44,161 bases of DNA. Source: Pseudomonadota bacterium (lineage in GTDB: Bacteria > Pseudomonadota > Alphaproteobacteria > Acetobacterales > Acetobacteraceae). The DNA is taken from assembly GCA_021780935.1 (NCBI GenBank), contig JAJXXT010000101.1, positions 1-44,161 on the forward strand, read 5' to 3'. The notes beneath the pieces are model-generated. The model ran no database searches, had not been told where the DNA came from, and was given only the letters and a program-made list of their open reading frames with translations. The translations under genes and the position numbers were made by a program. This document shows positions 1-8,185 of this stretch, piece by piece. The number at the start of each line of letters is the position of its first letter. The first letter of the stretch is position 1.

Positions 1-119
1 AGCGCGCGGCCGGCCGGGCTGTCGCCGATGATGGCGATGTCCGGGCGCGGGGTGGAGCGCGGGGTGGGGCGCGGGGTGGGCCGGGCCGCAGCGGGGGGGG
101 ACGCGGCGGGTTCAGTCAC
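1..119 (-). CDS. N-terminus of an unidentified protein, possibly a nucleotide-binding oxidoreductase (partial)
   Basis: Reading leftwards from a GTG at 119-117, an open frame runs to the window edge. It overlaps the last codons and stop of the VTT-domain gene, which fits operon-style coupling. The first 26 residues are low complexity, with PTPR-PTPR-STPR encoded by a 12-bp repeat. They are followed by PDIAIIGDSPAGRA, which resembles the beta-strand and glycine loop of an FAD or NAD(P) Rossmann fold (GxGPAG-like, with Ser at the third position). Only 39 residues are visible, so the family is a guess; a tryptophan-halogenase or reductase-type flavoprotein would fit. The GTG start is inferred from the overlap and the absence of any upstream ATG in frame. 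Confidence 0.45.
   Translation of the reverse strand, partial: MTEPAASPPAAARPTPRPTPRSTPRPDIAIIGDSPAGRA
45..80. repeat. 12-bp tandem repeat, three copies, coding
   Basis: Units at 45-56, 57-68 and 69-80 read gcgcggggtgg plus a or g and are otherwise identical. On the minus strand they encode PTPR, PTPR, STPR in the N-terminal tail of the partial gene. The unit length preserves the reading frame. Confidence 0.85.
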
Positions 120-795
120 GGCGGGCCAAAAAGGCAGAGGCGGTGGCGAGCGCGGCAAGGCCGAGCAGCGGTAGCAGGATGCGTGGCGCGAAAATGATGG
201 TGAGGTCGGGCGCCCTGCCCTGCGCCAGGACCTGACCGGCGCCGGCGCCGAGGCCGGCATAGATGAAGGTGGCGGGGAGGATGCCGAGCGCGGTGGCGGC
301 GGCGAAGGGTGCCCAGGCGATGCCGAGCAGCGCCGGGATGAGGTCCACCAGCCAGAACGGCAGCAGCGGGATCAGCCGCAGCGTGAGGACGCCGCGGAAG
401 GCGTGACGCTCCAGCATCGGGCGGAAGCGTTCCAGCCGGGCACCGGCGCGAGCGGCGATGGCGGGGGCGAAGGCGGTGCGCACCGCGAGAAAGAGCAGGC
501 TGGAGCCGCAGGTGGCGGCGATGGCGGCGAGCGCGCCGCCGCGCCAGGTGCCGAACAGCAGGCCGCCGGAGATGGTGAGGACCTCGGCGCCGGGGATCGA
601 GATCGCAATGGCGGCGATGTAGAGCAGCACATAGGCGGCCGAGGCGAGGAGCAGGTGGGCGGCGACGAAGGCGGCGAGGCGGGCGTGGTTGGCGGCGAGC
701 GCCGCCCAGGACAGATCCGCGCGGGCACCCGAGGCCAGTGCCGCGGCCAGCAGCGCCGCGATGGCAAAGAGCGGGAGGAATCGGAGCCAGCGCAT
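112..795 (-). CDS. TVP38/TMEM64 (VTT domain, DedA-like) membrane protein
   Basis: A 227-residue integral membrane protein. A hydrophobic N-terminal segment (about residues 5-25) is followed by a second helix (about 40-65) and the VTT/SNARE-associated core. The core shows the characteristic stretch [20 protein letters not shown] near residues 67-86 and the [20 protein letters not shown] segment near 132-152. Proteins of this family are inner-membrane proteins linked to lipid scrambling and membrane homeostasis; the substrate is not known here. The start ATG at 795-793 precedes a plausible signal-anchor. The gene is divergent from rpmH and its stop overlaps the start of the next leftward gene, so the two are probably cotranscribed. 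Family assignment is firm; function is not. Confidence 0.85.
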   Translation of the reverse strand: MRWLRFLPLFAIAALLAAALASGARADLSWAALAANHARLAAFVAAHLLLASAAYVLLYIAAIAISIPGAEVLTISGGLLFGTWRGGALAAIAATCGSSLLFLAVRTAFAPAIAARAGARLERFRPMLERHAFRGVLTLRLIPLLPFWLVDLIPALLGIAWAPFAAATALGILPATFIYAGLGAGAGQVLAQGRAPDLTIIFAPRILLPLLGLAALATASAFLARRD

Positions 796-833
796 GGTTC
801 GGTGTAGCGGTCTTTACGCGAGCGAGCCATCGG

Positions 834-863
834 TTGACGCGGCGAGGCGCGGGCCCCTATACA
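834..863 (+). promoter_or_regulatory. Probable sigma-70-type promoter for the rpmH operon
   Basis: TTGACG at 834-839 is followed, 17 or 18 bases on, by CTATAC/TATACA at 857-863. Both are good matches to -35 and -10 elements. The site lies in the divergent interval between the VTT gene and rpmH and points towards rpmH. It leaves a 5' leader of roughly 75-80 bases. Confidence 0.6.
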
Positions 864-947
864 GCCGCCGCCGCGCTGAAACCCGGGCGACCGGGCCGGG
901 AGACCGGGACCTCGGCGCGCATTCCTATCGCCCCCCGGAGACAAGAA

Positions 948-1082
948 GTGAAGCGCACCTTTCAACCCTCGAAGCTCGTCCGCAAGCGCCGGCATGGGTT
1001 CCGCTCGCGCATGGCGACGGTCGGCGGCCGCAAGGTGCTCGCCAGCCGCCGCGCCAAGGGCCGCAAGCGGCTCAGCGCCTGA
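948..1082 (+). CDS. rpmH: 50S ribosomal protein L34
   Basis: A 44-residue, strongly basic protein beginning [18 protein letters not shown], the invariant L34 signature, and ending [18 protein letters not shown]. It is a structural component of the large ribosomal subunit. The start is GTG at 948 (the open frame continues upstream but homology does not), with GGAG at 937-940 seven bases ahead as ribosome binding site. It is the first gene of the conserved rpmH-rnpA-yidD-yidC cluster, and rnpA follows after 24 bases. Confidence 0.97.
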   Translation: MKRTFQPSKLVRKRRHGFRSRMATVGGRKVLASRRAKGRKRLSA

Positions 1083-1106
1083 GCGCCGTCCGGCGATAGG
1101 CCAGCC

Positions 1107-1448
1107 ATGCCGCGGCTCTCGCGGCCGGCATCGCTGCCGCGGCGCGCCGATTTCCTGCGTGCCGCGCGGACGGGGCTGCGCGCGGCCTCGCCGGGAATGG
1201 TGGTGCAGATCGTGCGGCGGGATGACGCCGCGCCGGCCAGGCTCGGGATCACCGCGACCAAGAAGCTGGGCAATGCCGTCGTGCGCAACCGCGTGCGGCG
1301 GCGGCTGCGCGAGGCGGCGCGGCTGGAGCTGGGGGAAGTGGCGCGTCCGGGCCTCGATATCGTGATGATCGGGCGCGAGGGCACGCGCGGGCGGGATTTC
1401 GCGGCGTTGCGCGCGGAACTGCGGCGGGCGCTGGAGCGGGCGCGATGA
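1107..1448 (+). CDS. rnpA: Ribonuclease P protein component
   Basis: The 113-residue basic protein subunit of RNase P, which assists the catalytic RNA in maturing tRNA 5' ends. The family hallmark is the RNR motif in GNAVVRNRVRRRLREA (about residues 56-71). It is preceded by the LGITATKKLG strand and followed by the D-I-V-M-I-G strand typical of the C-terminal half. Length is normal for the family. It is the second gene of the rpmH operon and its last four bases overlap the start of yidD (ATGA), implying translational coupling. Confidence 0.97.
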   Translation: MPRLSRPASLPRRADFLRAARTGLRAASPGMVVQIVRRDDAAPARLGITATKKLGNAVVRNRVRRRLREAARLELGEVARPGLDIVMIGREGTRGRDFAALRAELRRALERAR

Positions 1449-1801
1449 GGGCGGCGCCCAGCCCGCTATCGGCGGACGCGGTCCCGGATGATCCTGGGCC
1501 GGGTGTGGCGGCGCGGGTGTTGCGCGGGGCGGTGCGGACCTATCAGCTCACCTTGCGGCCGATGATCGGGGCCAATTGCCGCTATGAGCCGTCCTGCTCG
1601 CATTACGCGATGGCGGTGCTGTCGAGCCATGGCGCGGCGCGCGGATCGTGGCTGGCGGCGAAGCGCATCCTGCGCTGCCACCCGCTGGCCGCCGGCGGGT
1701 ATGATCCGCCGCCCGAGCCGCCGCCTATCGCGGGCGTACCCGGAACGGAAGCGCCCTCCCCTGCCCTGGCCAACCCCAACATCGCGAAGTCGACAGATTG
1801 A
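1445..1801 (+). CDS. yidD: Membrane protein insertion efficiency factor YidD
   Basis: A 118-residue protein of the YidD (DUF37/haemolytic) family. The conserved block YQLTLRPMIGANCRYEPSCSHYA is visible around residues 31-53, with the family cysteines in NCRYEPSCS, followed by KRILRCHPLAAGGYDPPP. YidD is a peripheral inner-membrane factor that aids YidC-dependent insertion. It overlaps rnpA by four bases and yidC by one (TGATG), the classic arrangement. The N-terminal 30 residues and the proline-rich C-terminal tail after the GGYDP motif are not conserved family sequence. Confidence 0.95.
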   Translation: MRAAPSPLSADAVPDDPGPGVAARVLRGAVRTYQLTLRPMIGANCRYEPSCSHYAMAVLSSHGAARGSWLAAKRILRCHPLAAGGYDPPPEPPPIAGVPGTEAPSPALANPNIAKSTD

Positions 1802-3615
1802 TGGACAACAAGCGGATGCTGCTGGCGATCGCGATTTCGACCGCGATCATTCTGATCTTTCAGTTTGTTTTGCCGGAGGTGATGCCGCATTCGGCGCCGC
1901 CGCCGATCACGTCTGCGACCAGTGGGGGCGCGACGAGTGGGGGTGCGACGGGCGGGGCTGGCAAGCCGGCGCCGGTGGCGGGTGCGGCGCCGACCGCGGG
2001 ACCCGGGACGCTGGCGGCGACCACCACCCGGGCGGTGCCAAAGAACGGGCCGAAGCTGGTGATCGACGCGCCGCGGCTGCTGGGCAGCATCAGCCTGACC
2101 GGCGCCAGGCTCGACCACCTGGTGCTGCGCGACTACCACACGACCATCCGGCGCAATTCGCCGCTGGTGACGCTGCTGCGCCCGGCGGGTGGGGCGAAGC
2201 CGTATTTCATCCAGTTCGGCTGGAGCGCGGCACCGGGGGCCACGATGGCGCTGCCGGGCTCGACGACGGTGTGGACGAGTTCCGGCGGCGCGCTGTCGCC
2301 CGGGCACCCGGTGACGCTGCGCTGGGACAACGGCCAGGGGCTGGTGTTCAGCATCGGGTTGCAGGTGGACGCCAACTATATGTTCACGGTGACGCAGGCG
2401 GTGCGCAACAACACCGGGGCGGCGGTGGCGCTGTTTCCGTGGTCGCGGATTTCGCGCAACTACACGCCGCCGGTGCTGGGCACGTATCTGCTGCATGAGG
2501 GCTTCACCGGCGTGATGGGCGGCACGCTGAAGGAGATGACCTATGTCGGCTCGCGCAACCACGCCAAGGGCAAGCCGCAGGGCGTGGCGCTGAGCGACGA
2601 GACCACCGGCGGCTGGGCCGGAATCACCGACAAATACTGGCTGACGGCGATGATCCCCGACCAGAAGGTGCCGGTGGTGGCGCAGTATCGCTATGAGGGG
2701 CCGAGCGGGGCGGCGGCGACGAAGCCGGGGGCGGTGGTGAGCTACCAGGCGCTGGACCTGGCGAAGGTGGCAGAGAGCGTGGCACCGGGGGCGCGCGTCG
2801 CGATGGTCTCGCACGTGTTCGCGGGGGCGAAGGTGGTGGCACTGCTCGACCACTACCAGTCGGCACTGCATATCCCCTCCTTCGACAAGGCGGTGGATTT
2901 CGGGTGGTTCTATTTCATTACGAAACCATTTTTCCTGGCGCTCGACTGGCTGAACACGCTGCTGGGGAATTTCGGGCTGGCGATCATCGTGTTCACGTTC
3001 TGCCTCAAGCTGCTGTTCTTTCCGCTGGCGAACTATTCCTATCGTTCGATGAGCAAGATGAAGCTGCTCGGGCCGAAGATGAAGGCGCTGAAGGAGGCGT
3101 ATAAGGACGACCCGCAGGCGATGCAGCGCGAGACCATGGCGCTATACAAGGCCGAGGGGGTGAACCCGGCGAGCGGGTGTCTGCCGATGCTGCTGCAGAT
3201 CCCGATCTTCTTCTCGCTCTACAAGGTGCTCTACGTCACCATCGAGATGCGGCATGCGCCGTTCTATGGCTGGATCCACGACCTGTCGGCGGAGGATCCG
3301 ACCAATGTGTTCAACCTGTTCGGGCTGTTGCCGTTCCACCCCGGGCAGTTGCTGCCGCTGCTGCATCTGGGGGCGCTGCCGCTGATCATGGGGGCGACGA
3401 GCTTCCTGCAGCAGAAGATGAACCCGCCGCCGCCGGACCCGACGCAGGCGCGGGTGATGCAGTTCATGCCGGTGCTGATGATGTTCATGCTGGCGCGTTT
3501 TCCGGCGGGGCTGGTGGTGTACTGGACGACCAACAACGCGCTGACCATGGCGCAGCAATGGTGGATCATGCGCTCCACGCGGCTGCGGACGGCGCGCGTG
3601 CCGGCGCGATCCTGA
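1801..3615 (+). CDS. yidC: Membrane protein insertase YidC (Oxa1 family)
   Basis: A 604-residue insertase for inner-membrane proteins. It has an N-terminal transmembrane anchor (about residues 6-22), a low-complexity Ala/Gly/Thr/Pro linker, a large periplasmic beta-domain (about 80-355) and the conserved Oxa1 core. The core starts at FGWFYFITKPFFLALDWL (about residue 363) and includes the cytoplasmic hairpin MKLLGPKMKALKEAY and the ASGCLPMLLQIPIFFSLYKVL helix. The ATG at 1801 overlaps the yidD stop; a TTG at 1798 is an alternative start. The linker contains a three-copy 15-bp tandem repeat. The 3' end overlaps the most plausible engB start by 58 bases. Confidence 0.97.
   Translation: MDNKRMLLAIAISTAIILIFQFVLPEVMPHSAPPPITSATSGGATSGGATGGAGKPAPVAGAAPTAGPGTLAATTTRAVPKNGPKLVIDAPRLLGSISLTGARLDHLVLRDYHTTIRRNSPLVTLLRPAGGAKPYFIQFGWSAAPGATMALPGSTTVWTSSGGALSPGHPVTLRWDNGQGLVFSIGLQVDANYMFTVTQAVRNNTGAAVALFPWSRISRNYTPPVLGTYLLHEGFTGVMGGTLKEMTYVGSRNHAKGKPQGVALSDETTGGWAGITDKYWLTAMIPDQKVPVVAQYRYEGPSGAAATKPGAVVSYQALDLAKVAESVAPGARVAMVSHVFAGAKVVALLDHYQSALHIPSFDKAVDFGWFYFITKPFFLALDWLNTLLGNFGLAIIVFTFCLKLLFFPLANYSYRSMSKMKLLGPKMKALKEAYKDDPQAMQRETMALYKAEGVNPASGCLPMLLQIPIFFSLYKVLYVTIEMRHAPFYGWIHDLSAEDPTNVFNLFGLLPFHPGQLLPLLHLGALPLIMGATSFLQQKMNPPPPDPTQARVMQFMPVLMMFMLARFPAGLVVYWTTNNALTMAQQWWIMRSTRLRTARVPARS
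1915..1959. repeat. 15-bp tandem repeat, three imperfect copies, within yidC
   Basis: Units at 1915-1929, 1930-1944 and 1945-1959 encode ATSGG, ATSGG, ATGGA (residues 39-53 of YidC), just after the first transmembrane segment. The repeat expands the linker without disturbing the frame. Confidence 0.8.
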
Positions 3616-4277
3616 GCGGGGACGCCGACCCGGCGGAGGCGGGGCGGCTCGAGGCGGGGCAACTCGAGGCGGGGCGGCTGCTGTTCGCGCGGCCGTGCCG
3701 GTTTGTCTGGGCGGCGCAGTCGCTGGACGGGCTGCCGGAGGCGGGGCTGCCGGAGATCGCGTTCGCCGGGCGCTCCAATGTCGGTAAATCGTCGCTGCTG
3801 AATGCGCTGGTGGGACAGACGGCGCTGGCGCGCATCTCCGGCCGGCCGGGGCGGACGCAGCAGCTCAATTTCTTCGAGGTCGAGCGGCGGCTGATGCTGG
3901 TCGATATGCCGGGGTATGGCTATGCCGAGGCGGCGAAATCGGTAAAGCAGGACTGGCAGGGGATGATGTTCGCGTATCTGCGCGGGCGGCCGGTGCTGGG
4001 GCGGGTGATGCTGCTGCTCGATGCGCGGGTGGGGGTGAAGCCGGCGGATGCGGCGGCGATGGACCTGCTCGACCGGGCGGCGGTGGTTTATCAGCTGGTG
4101 GTGACCAAGGCGGATGCGGTGAGCGAGGCGGTGCTGGCGGCGAAGCGGGCGGAGGTGGTGGCGCTGGCCAGGCGGCGGCCGGCGGCGCATGCCGAGGTGC
4201 TGGTGACGAGCAGCGAGAGCGGTGCTGGGATCGCCGAGCTGCGCGCGGCGCTGGCGGGGTTTGCGGCGGCGGGCTGA
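3558..4277 (+). CDS. engB: Ribosome biogenesis GTP-binding protein EngB (YihA/YsxC)
   Basis: A TrmE-Era-EngA-EngB-type GTPase needed for large-subunit assembly. G1 is [16 protein letters not shown] (about residues 67-82), G2 the GRTQQLNFF region, G3 [10 protein letters not shown] and G4 TKAD. From the [12 protein letters not shown] motif on, length is normal. The start is difficult: downstream of the yidC stop there is no ATG, GTG or TTG before the conserved core. The nearest in-frame starts are ATG 3558 and GTG 3561, 58 bases inside yidC. With ATG 3558 the protein is 239 residues with a non-conserved tail of about 40 residues that includes a pentapeptide repeat (LEAGR-like, residues 27-41). 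Function is certain; the start is not. Confidence 0.9.
   Translation: MVDHALHAAADGARAGAILSGDADPAEAGRLEAGQLEAGRLLFARPCRFVWAAQSLDGLPEAGLPEIAFAGRSNVGKSSLLNALVGQTALARISGRPGRTQQLNFFEVERRLMLVDMPGYGYAEAAKSVKQDWQGMMFAYLRGRPVLGRVMLLLDARVGVKPADAAAMDLLDRAAVVYQLVVTKADAVSEAVLAAKRAEVVALARRRPAAHAEVLVTSSESGAGIAELRAALAGFAAAG
3636..3680. repeat. 15-bp tandem repeat, three copies, within the engB N-terminal extension
   Basis: Units gaggcggggcggctc at 3636-3650, a variant at 3651-3665 and a third at 3666-3680 encode [15 protein letters not shown]. The unit resembles the one in dapE at 16006-16050 once the two are brought into register (E-A/T-G-R-L). Confidence 0.88.
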
Positions 4278-4290
4278 GGCGGGGTTGCCG

Positions 4291-4324
4291 GCCCGCATGG
4301 CTTGACCGCCCGCATGGCTTGACC
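4291..4324. repeat. 17-bp perfect tandem duplication between engB and argB
   Basis: gcccgcatggcttgacc occurs at 4291-4307 and again at 4308-4324 with no spacer and no mismatch. It lies in the short non-coding interval before argB. The 17-bp unit is not a multiple of three, unlike the repeats inside genes. Confidence 0.95.
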
Positions 4325-4387
4325 GGGAGTGGCGGCGGCACGCATACGCGCGGGCCAGGACGATACCGCCAGCCCGAGGGGGAACGC

Positions 4388-5326
4388 ATGCCGGATGATG
4401 CCAGCAAGGACCATGTCGTGAACGGGGCCGCGGACGGGGAGCTTGCCCGGCTGGGCGCGGAGCGGGCGGAGACGCTGGCGCGCGCGCTGCCCTATCTGCG
4501 CCGCTATGCCGGGGCGACGGTGGTGGTGAAGTATGGCGGCCACGCGATGGGCGAGGACGCGCTGGCGGCGAGCTTCGGGCGCGACATCGCGCTGCTGAAG
4601 CATGTCGGCATCAACCCGGTGGTGGTGCATGGCGGCGGGCCGCAGATCAACGCGATGCTGAAGCGGCTGGCGATCCAATCGACGTTTGTCGATGGGTTGC
4701 GGGTAACGGATGCGGCGATGGTGGAGGTGGTGGAGATGGTGCTGGCGGGCACCGTCAACAAGCAGGTGACGGGGCTGATCAACGCCGCGGGCGCGCTGGC
4801 GGTGGGGATTTGCGGCAAGGATGGCGGGCTGATCCGCGCGCGCAAGCTGACGCGGACGGTGCGCGACCCTGATTCCCACATCGAGCGGGCGCTCGATCTC
4901 GGGTTTGTCGGCGAGCCGGAGCATGTGGATGTGCGGGTGATCCATGCGCTGACCGGGGCCGGGCTGATCCCCGTGATCGCGCCGGTGGGGGTGGGGGCGG
5001 ACGGGCAGACCTATAACATCAACGCCGACACGGTGGCCGGGGCGGTGGCCGGCGCGCTGGGGGCGATGCGGCTGTTGATGCTGACGGATGTGGCGGGGGT
5101 GCTGGATGCCGAGAAGAAGCTGGTGGCGGAGATGACGGTTGCAGAAGTTCACGCGGCGATCGCCGCCGGCGTGATATCGGGGGGGATGATCCCCAAGGTG
5201 CAGACCTGTGTGGAGGCGGTGAAGCTCGGCGTGAAGGGGGCGGTGATCCTGGACGGGCGGCAGCCGCATGCGTGCCTGCTGGAGCTGTTCACCGAGGGCG
5301 GCGGCGGGACGATTGTGCGGCCGTAG
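4388..5326 (+). CDS. argB: Acetylglutamate kinase
   Basis: A 312-residue kinase that phosphorylates N-acetylglutamate in arginine synthesis (amino acid kinase fold). The nucleotide and substrate motifs [10 protein letters not shown] (about residues 41-50) and [10 protein letters not shown] (about 78-87) are present, as are [16 protein letters not shown] and the C-terminal [14 protein letters not shown]. The N-terminal helix [13 protein letters not shown] is of the type found in arginine-sensitive hexameric enzymes, so feedback control by arginine is likely. ATG 4388 was chosen because a strong GAGGGGGA ribosome binding site precedes it; the open frame extends upstream to 4319 without homology. 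It is the last housekeeping gene before the accessory region. Confidence 0.95.
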   Translation: MPDDASKDHVVNGAADGELARLGAERAETLARALPYLRRYAGATVVVKYGGHAMGEDALAASFGRDIALLKHVGINPVVVHGGGPQINAMLKRLAIQSTFVDGLRVTDAAMVEVVEMVLAGTVNKQVTGLINAAGALAVGICGKDGGLIRARKLTRTVRDPDSHIERALDLGFVGEPEHVDVRVIHALTGAGLIPVIAPVGVGADGQTYNINADTVAGAVAGALGAMRLLMLTDVAGVLDAEKKLVAEMTVAEVHAAIAAGVISGGMIPKVQTCVEAVKLGVKGAVILDGRQPHACLLELFTEGGGGTIVRP

Positions 5327-5331
5327 GGCGG

Positions 5332-6285
5332 ATGCGGATCGACATTATTCTGGCAACGTATAACCGCGCGGCGCTGTTGCCACGGGCGATCGAGGCGTTC
5401 CTCGCGGCGCGGGTACCGGCGGGGGTGAGCGCGCGGCTGCTGATCGCGGACAATAATTCCAGCGACGGGACGCGGGAGACGGTGGCGCCGTATGTGGAAC
5501 GATCCGCTGGGCGAGTGGCGTATCTGTTCGAGGGGAAGCAGGGACGCCACCATGCGCTCAATGCGGGGATTGCGGCGTCGAGCGCGGACGTTGTCGGGTT
5601 CGTCGATGACGACGAGGTGATGGACCCCGGCTGGATTGAGGTTGTGACGCGGGAACTTGGCTTGCCAGGGCTCGACTTTATCGGCGGGCCGTATGTACCC
5701 AACTGGCTGGCGGGCTGTCCGGCCTGGGTGCCGGATGGGTTTGTCGGGGTGACGGGCATTTTTGAGTACGGAACGACATCGTTTCCGTATGGCACGCCGG
5801 AGTGTCCGACCCATCTGCTCGGCGGGAATGCCGCCGTGCGGCGGAGCGTGCTCGAACGGGTTGGGCCGTATTCCGATCGGTATCCGTTCGCCGAGGATTT
5901 AGAGATGTATCGGCGGATGCTGGCGGCCGGATTTCGGGGCGCGTATGTACCCGATCTCATCATTCATCACGACATTCCGGCGCGCCGACTTACCAAGGCC
6001 TATTTCCGGCACTGGGTTTATACGGCGGGGCGCAATGACGGGAAGTTTGCGCGCGACGGTCTGCAAGCGGAACAAGGGCCGAGGCTATTCGGCGTGCCGC
6101 GCTGGAAGTGGCGGCGGGCGGCGGAGGGGCTGGGCGCGCGGATTGCGCGGCTGGGCCGACGGGACGACCCGGTTGGCTTCGCGGGGGAACTCCACGCGAT
6201 CGCGCTCGCGGGATATCTGCGCGGACGGTGGCTGACGCTGCCGGAGCGGCATCGGGACCGGAGCGGGCTCGGGGGAGCCGTCTGA
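5332..6285 (+). CDS. Family 2 glycosyltransferase
   Basis: A 317-residue GT-A fold enzyme. The N-terminus MRIDIILATYNRAALLPRAI and the DNNSSDGTRETV segment bind the nucleotide sugar. VDDDEVMDPGWI supplies the DxD-type metal site, and PFAEDLEMYRRMLAAGF carries the ED acceptor/catalytic motif. No transmembrane segments are evident, so it probably acts at the cytoplasmic face on a lipid-linked glycan. It starts five bases after the argB stop and overlaps the next gene by one base (TGATG). It is the first gene of a three-gene surface-glycan operon; donor and acceptor cannot be told from sequence. Confidence 0.88.
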   Translation: MRIDIILATYNRAALLPRAIEAFLAARVPAGVSARLLIADNNSSDGTRETVAPYVERSAGRVAYLFEGKQGRHHALNAGIAASSADVVGFVDDDEVMDPGWIEVVTRELGLPGLDFIGGPYVPNWLAGCPAWVPDGFVGVTGIFEYGTTSFPYGTPECPTHLLGGNAAVRRSVLERVGPYSDRYPFAEDLEMYRRMLAAGFRGAYVPDLIIHHDIPARRLTKAYFRHWVYTAGRNDGKFARDGLQAEQGPRLFGVPRWKWRRAAEGLGARIARLGRRDDPVGFAGELHAIALAGYLRGRWLTLPERHRDRSGLGGAV

Positions 6286-7292
6286 TGAGTCTGCTTAGCC
6301 GGCTAAGACGTTTCGCTGCGAAGCCATGGGAGGATCAGCGGCATGCCGCCGTCGCCTCCCTTCGGGCGCTTTTTCGACTGAATGACAGCCAGAAGTCGAT
6401 GCGCGCGGCGCGGCGCCGTGCGCATCGACGCGGCGAAGAGCCATGGAGGCGTGAGGCTCTTCACGTCCTGCGACCGTTCGGGTTAGGTGACGTCTTGCTG
6501 AGCACCCCGGCGTTGCGCGCTGCTAAACAAGCCAATCCCAACGTTCAAATTTTTTTCTATACTGACTTTCCGTCCCTGGTGAACGGTTTACCGTATATAG
6601 ACCATGTGTTACCGACATCCTCTGCGCCGCAGAACGCGATTTTTCTTGGCTATGAAGATCGTGTCCCAACGTCATCGCATCTTGCCGCGGATATTGCTGA
6701 CGTGCTTGGGCTCGCCATCGCCGGCGCGGATTTGGTGCCCGACTGCATTGTCCGCGGGGACTTGGTGGAAGGATATCGCAAGGAATGGGGCGAGGGGCCG
6801 AATATTGTTGTGTCTCGGCGGGCAAGCAGATGGACGCCGAACAAGGACTGGCCGATGGAGCGTTGGAACGATCTGATTATGCGTCTCTCCCGACGATACC
6901 GGGTGATCGAGGTCGGCGGGGCGGCTGATATGCCAAGTCCGGTGCCGGGCGGAGCCTATATTGACCTACGCGATAAAACTGACGTCGAAGAGCTTGTAGC
7001 TGTGGTTTCGGCTGCTGATCTTTTTCTGGGACCAGTGTCGGGTCCAGTTCACATCGCGGCGGCGGCACGGGTGGCGTCAGTGATTATCGTCGGCGGGTAC
7101 GAGTCGACGGCGTGCACGGCCTACCCCGGCCACGCGCAGCTCGCCGAAACACCCCGTTGTTCACCTTGCTGGCTTCGCGAACCTTGCCCGCATGACTTGT
7201 TGTGCCTCAAATCCATCTCGGTTGACGATGTAGAGGCGGAAGTAGAGCGATCACTGCGCTCACGGCATTTAGCACCGGCACATGGCACATGA
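6285..7292 (+). CDS. Family 9 glycosyltransferase (heptosyltransferase-like)
   Basis: A 335-residue protein with the GT9 signature FGLGDVLLSTPALRAAK (about residues 65-81). Further on come a central VVSRRASRWTPNKDWPMERWNDLI segment and the UDP/ADP-sugar site GPVSGPVHIAAAARVASVIIVGG. The C-terminal cysteine cluster CSPCWLREPCPHDLLC is common in GT9 enzymes that act on LPS or O-glycans. The first 55 residues are very basic and unusual for the family. Base composition drops markedly here (for example an AT-rich run near 6540-6600), suggesting transfer. It overlaps the next gene by four bases (ATGA). Confidence 0.85.
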   Translation: MSLLSRLRRFAAKPWEDQRHAAVASLRALFRLNDSQKSMRAARRRAHRRGEEPWRREALHVLRPFGLGDVLLSTPALRAAKQANPNVQIFFYTDFPSLVNGLPYIDHVLPTSSAPQNAIFLGYEDRVPTSSHLAADIADVLGLAIAGADLVPDCIVRGDLVEGYRKEWGEGPNIVVSRRASRWTPNKDWPMERWNDLIMRLSRRYRVIEVGGAADMPSPVPGGAYIDLRDKTDVEELVAVVSAADLFLGPVSGPVHIAAAARVASVIIVGGYESTACTAYPGHAQLAETPRCSPCWLREPCPHDLLCLKSISVDDVEAEVERSLRSRHLAPAHGT

Positions 7293-8140
7293 TCGGGTTC
7301 GATCGGTTAGCGCGATTTTTGAAGAAGTCGCCAAAAGATATGATTCGAGCGATCGCGGCAACGGCGCGATGGAGCTTCGCACCAGATTCGCCAGGGAAAT
7401 TGACGCGCGAGATACGCAACGGCCGCTTAGCGATGCCGCTAGTCTGGGGCGGACGCACGCCCATCTACGCAGCGATGCGGCCAGACTCGGAAATAGAGTT
7501 TGGCGGGCATCCCGAGATGGCATTGCTGGCGCGGTCATGGACCGCGAACAATGAAGATCGGAACGCCCTTGATACGCCGCGATTTGTCTCGCTGATTCTT
7601 AACATCAAACAGGTTCTGCGCGACGGTATCGCGGGGGACTTCGCAGAACTCGGTGTGTATAAGGGAAACTCGGCGGCGATCCTCCGACATTTCGCGGAGG
7701 TTGGTGGCCGTACGGTATTTTTATTCGATACCTTTGAAGGGTTCGACAGGGCCGACCTCGCCGGCAGGGACTCAGAAAAGCCGGTAGAGTTTGGCGACAC
7801 GTCACTTGATGCCGTACGGCAGGTAGCGGGAACCGCGTGCGCGCAATTCATCAAAGGGCGTTTTCCGGGGTCGATACCGTCTGAGGTCTACGAACGGCGC
7901 TTTGCGATCGTGCATCTCGACTGTGACCTCTACGAGCCAACGCGGGCGGCGCTTGATTTTTTCTACCCGCGTCTTTCATCGGGCGGAATGCTGATCCTGC
8001 ACGACTACGGCGGTGTTTATTGGGATGGAATACAACGCGCGGTGGATGACTTCCTGCGCCTGACCGGCGAACGGCTTGTGCTACTGCCCGATAAATCCGG
8101 CACGGCGATCGTCAGGAAGTCGGCGAGGATGTCACTATGA
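7289..8140 (+). CDS. TylF/MycF-family O-methyltransferase
   Basis: A 283-residue SAM-dependent methyltransferase of the macrocin O-methyltransferase family. The SAM loop is GDFAELGVYKGNSA (about residues 115-128), followed by FLFDTFEGFD, the metal-binding VHLDCDLYEPT (about 208-218) and ILHDYGGVYWDGIQRAVDDF. Relatives methylate sugar hydroxyls in antibiotics and in O-antigen or exopolysaccharide. Beside two glycosyltransferases the likely job is capping or decorating a surface glycan; this is inference from context. It is the last gene of the operon and faces the flippase gene with a 45-base gap. Confidence 0.87.
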   Translation: MIGFDRLARFLKKSPKDMIRAIAATARWSFAPDSPGKLTREIRNGRLAMPLVWGGRTPIYAAMRPDSEIEFGGHPEMALLARSWTANNEDRNALDTPRFVSLILNIKQVLRDGIAGDFAELGVYKGNSAAILRHFAEVGGRTVFLFDTFEGFDRADLAGRDSEKPVEFGDTSLDAVRQVAGTACAQFIKGRFPGSIPSEVYERRFAIVHLDCDLYEPTRAALDFFYPRLSSGGMLILHDYGGVYWDGIQRAVDDFLRLTGERLVLLPDKSGTAIVRKSARMSL

Positions 8141-8185
8141 CTGACCTCCGACGCTGATAAGCTCTGTTGGAGGCCCCATCGGACG

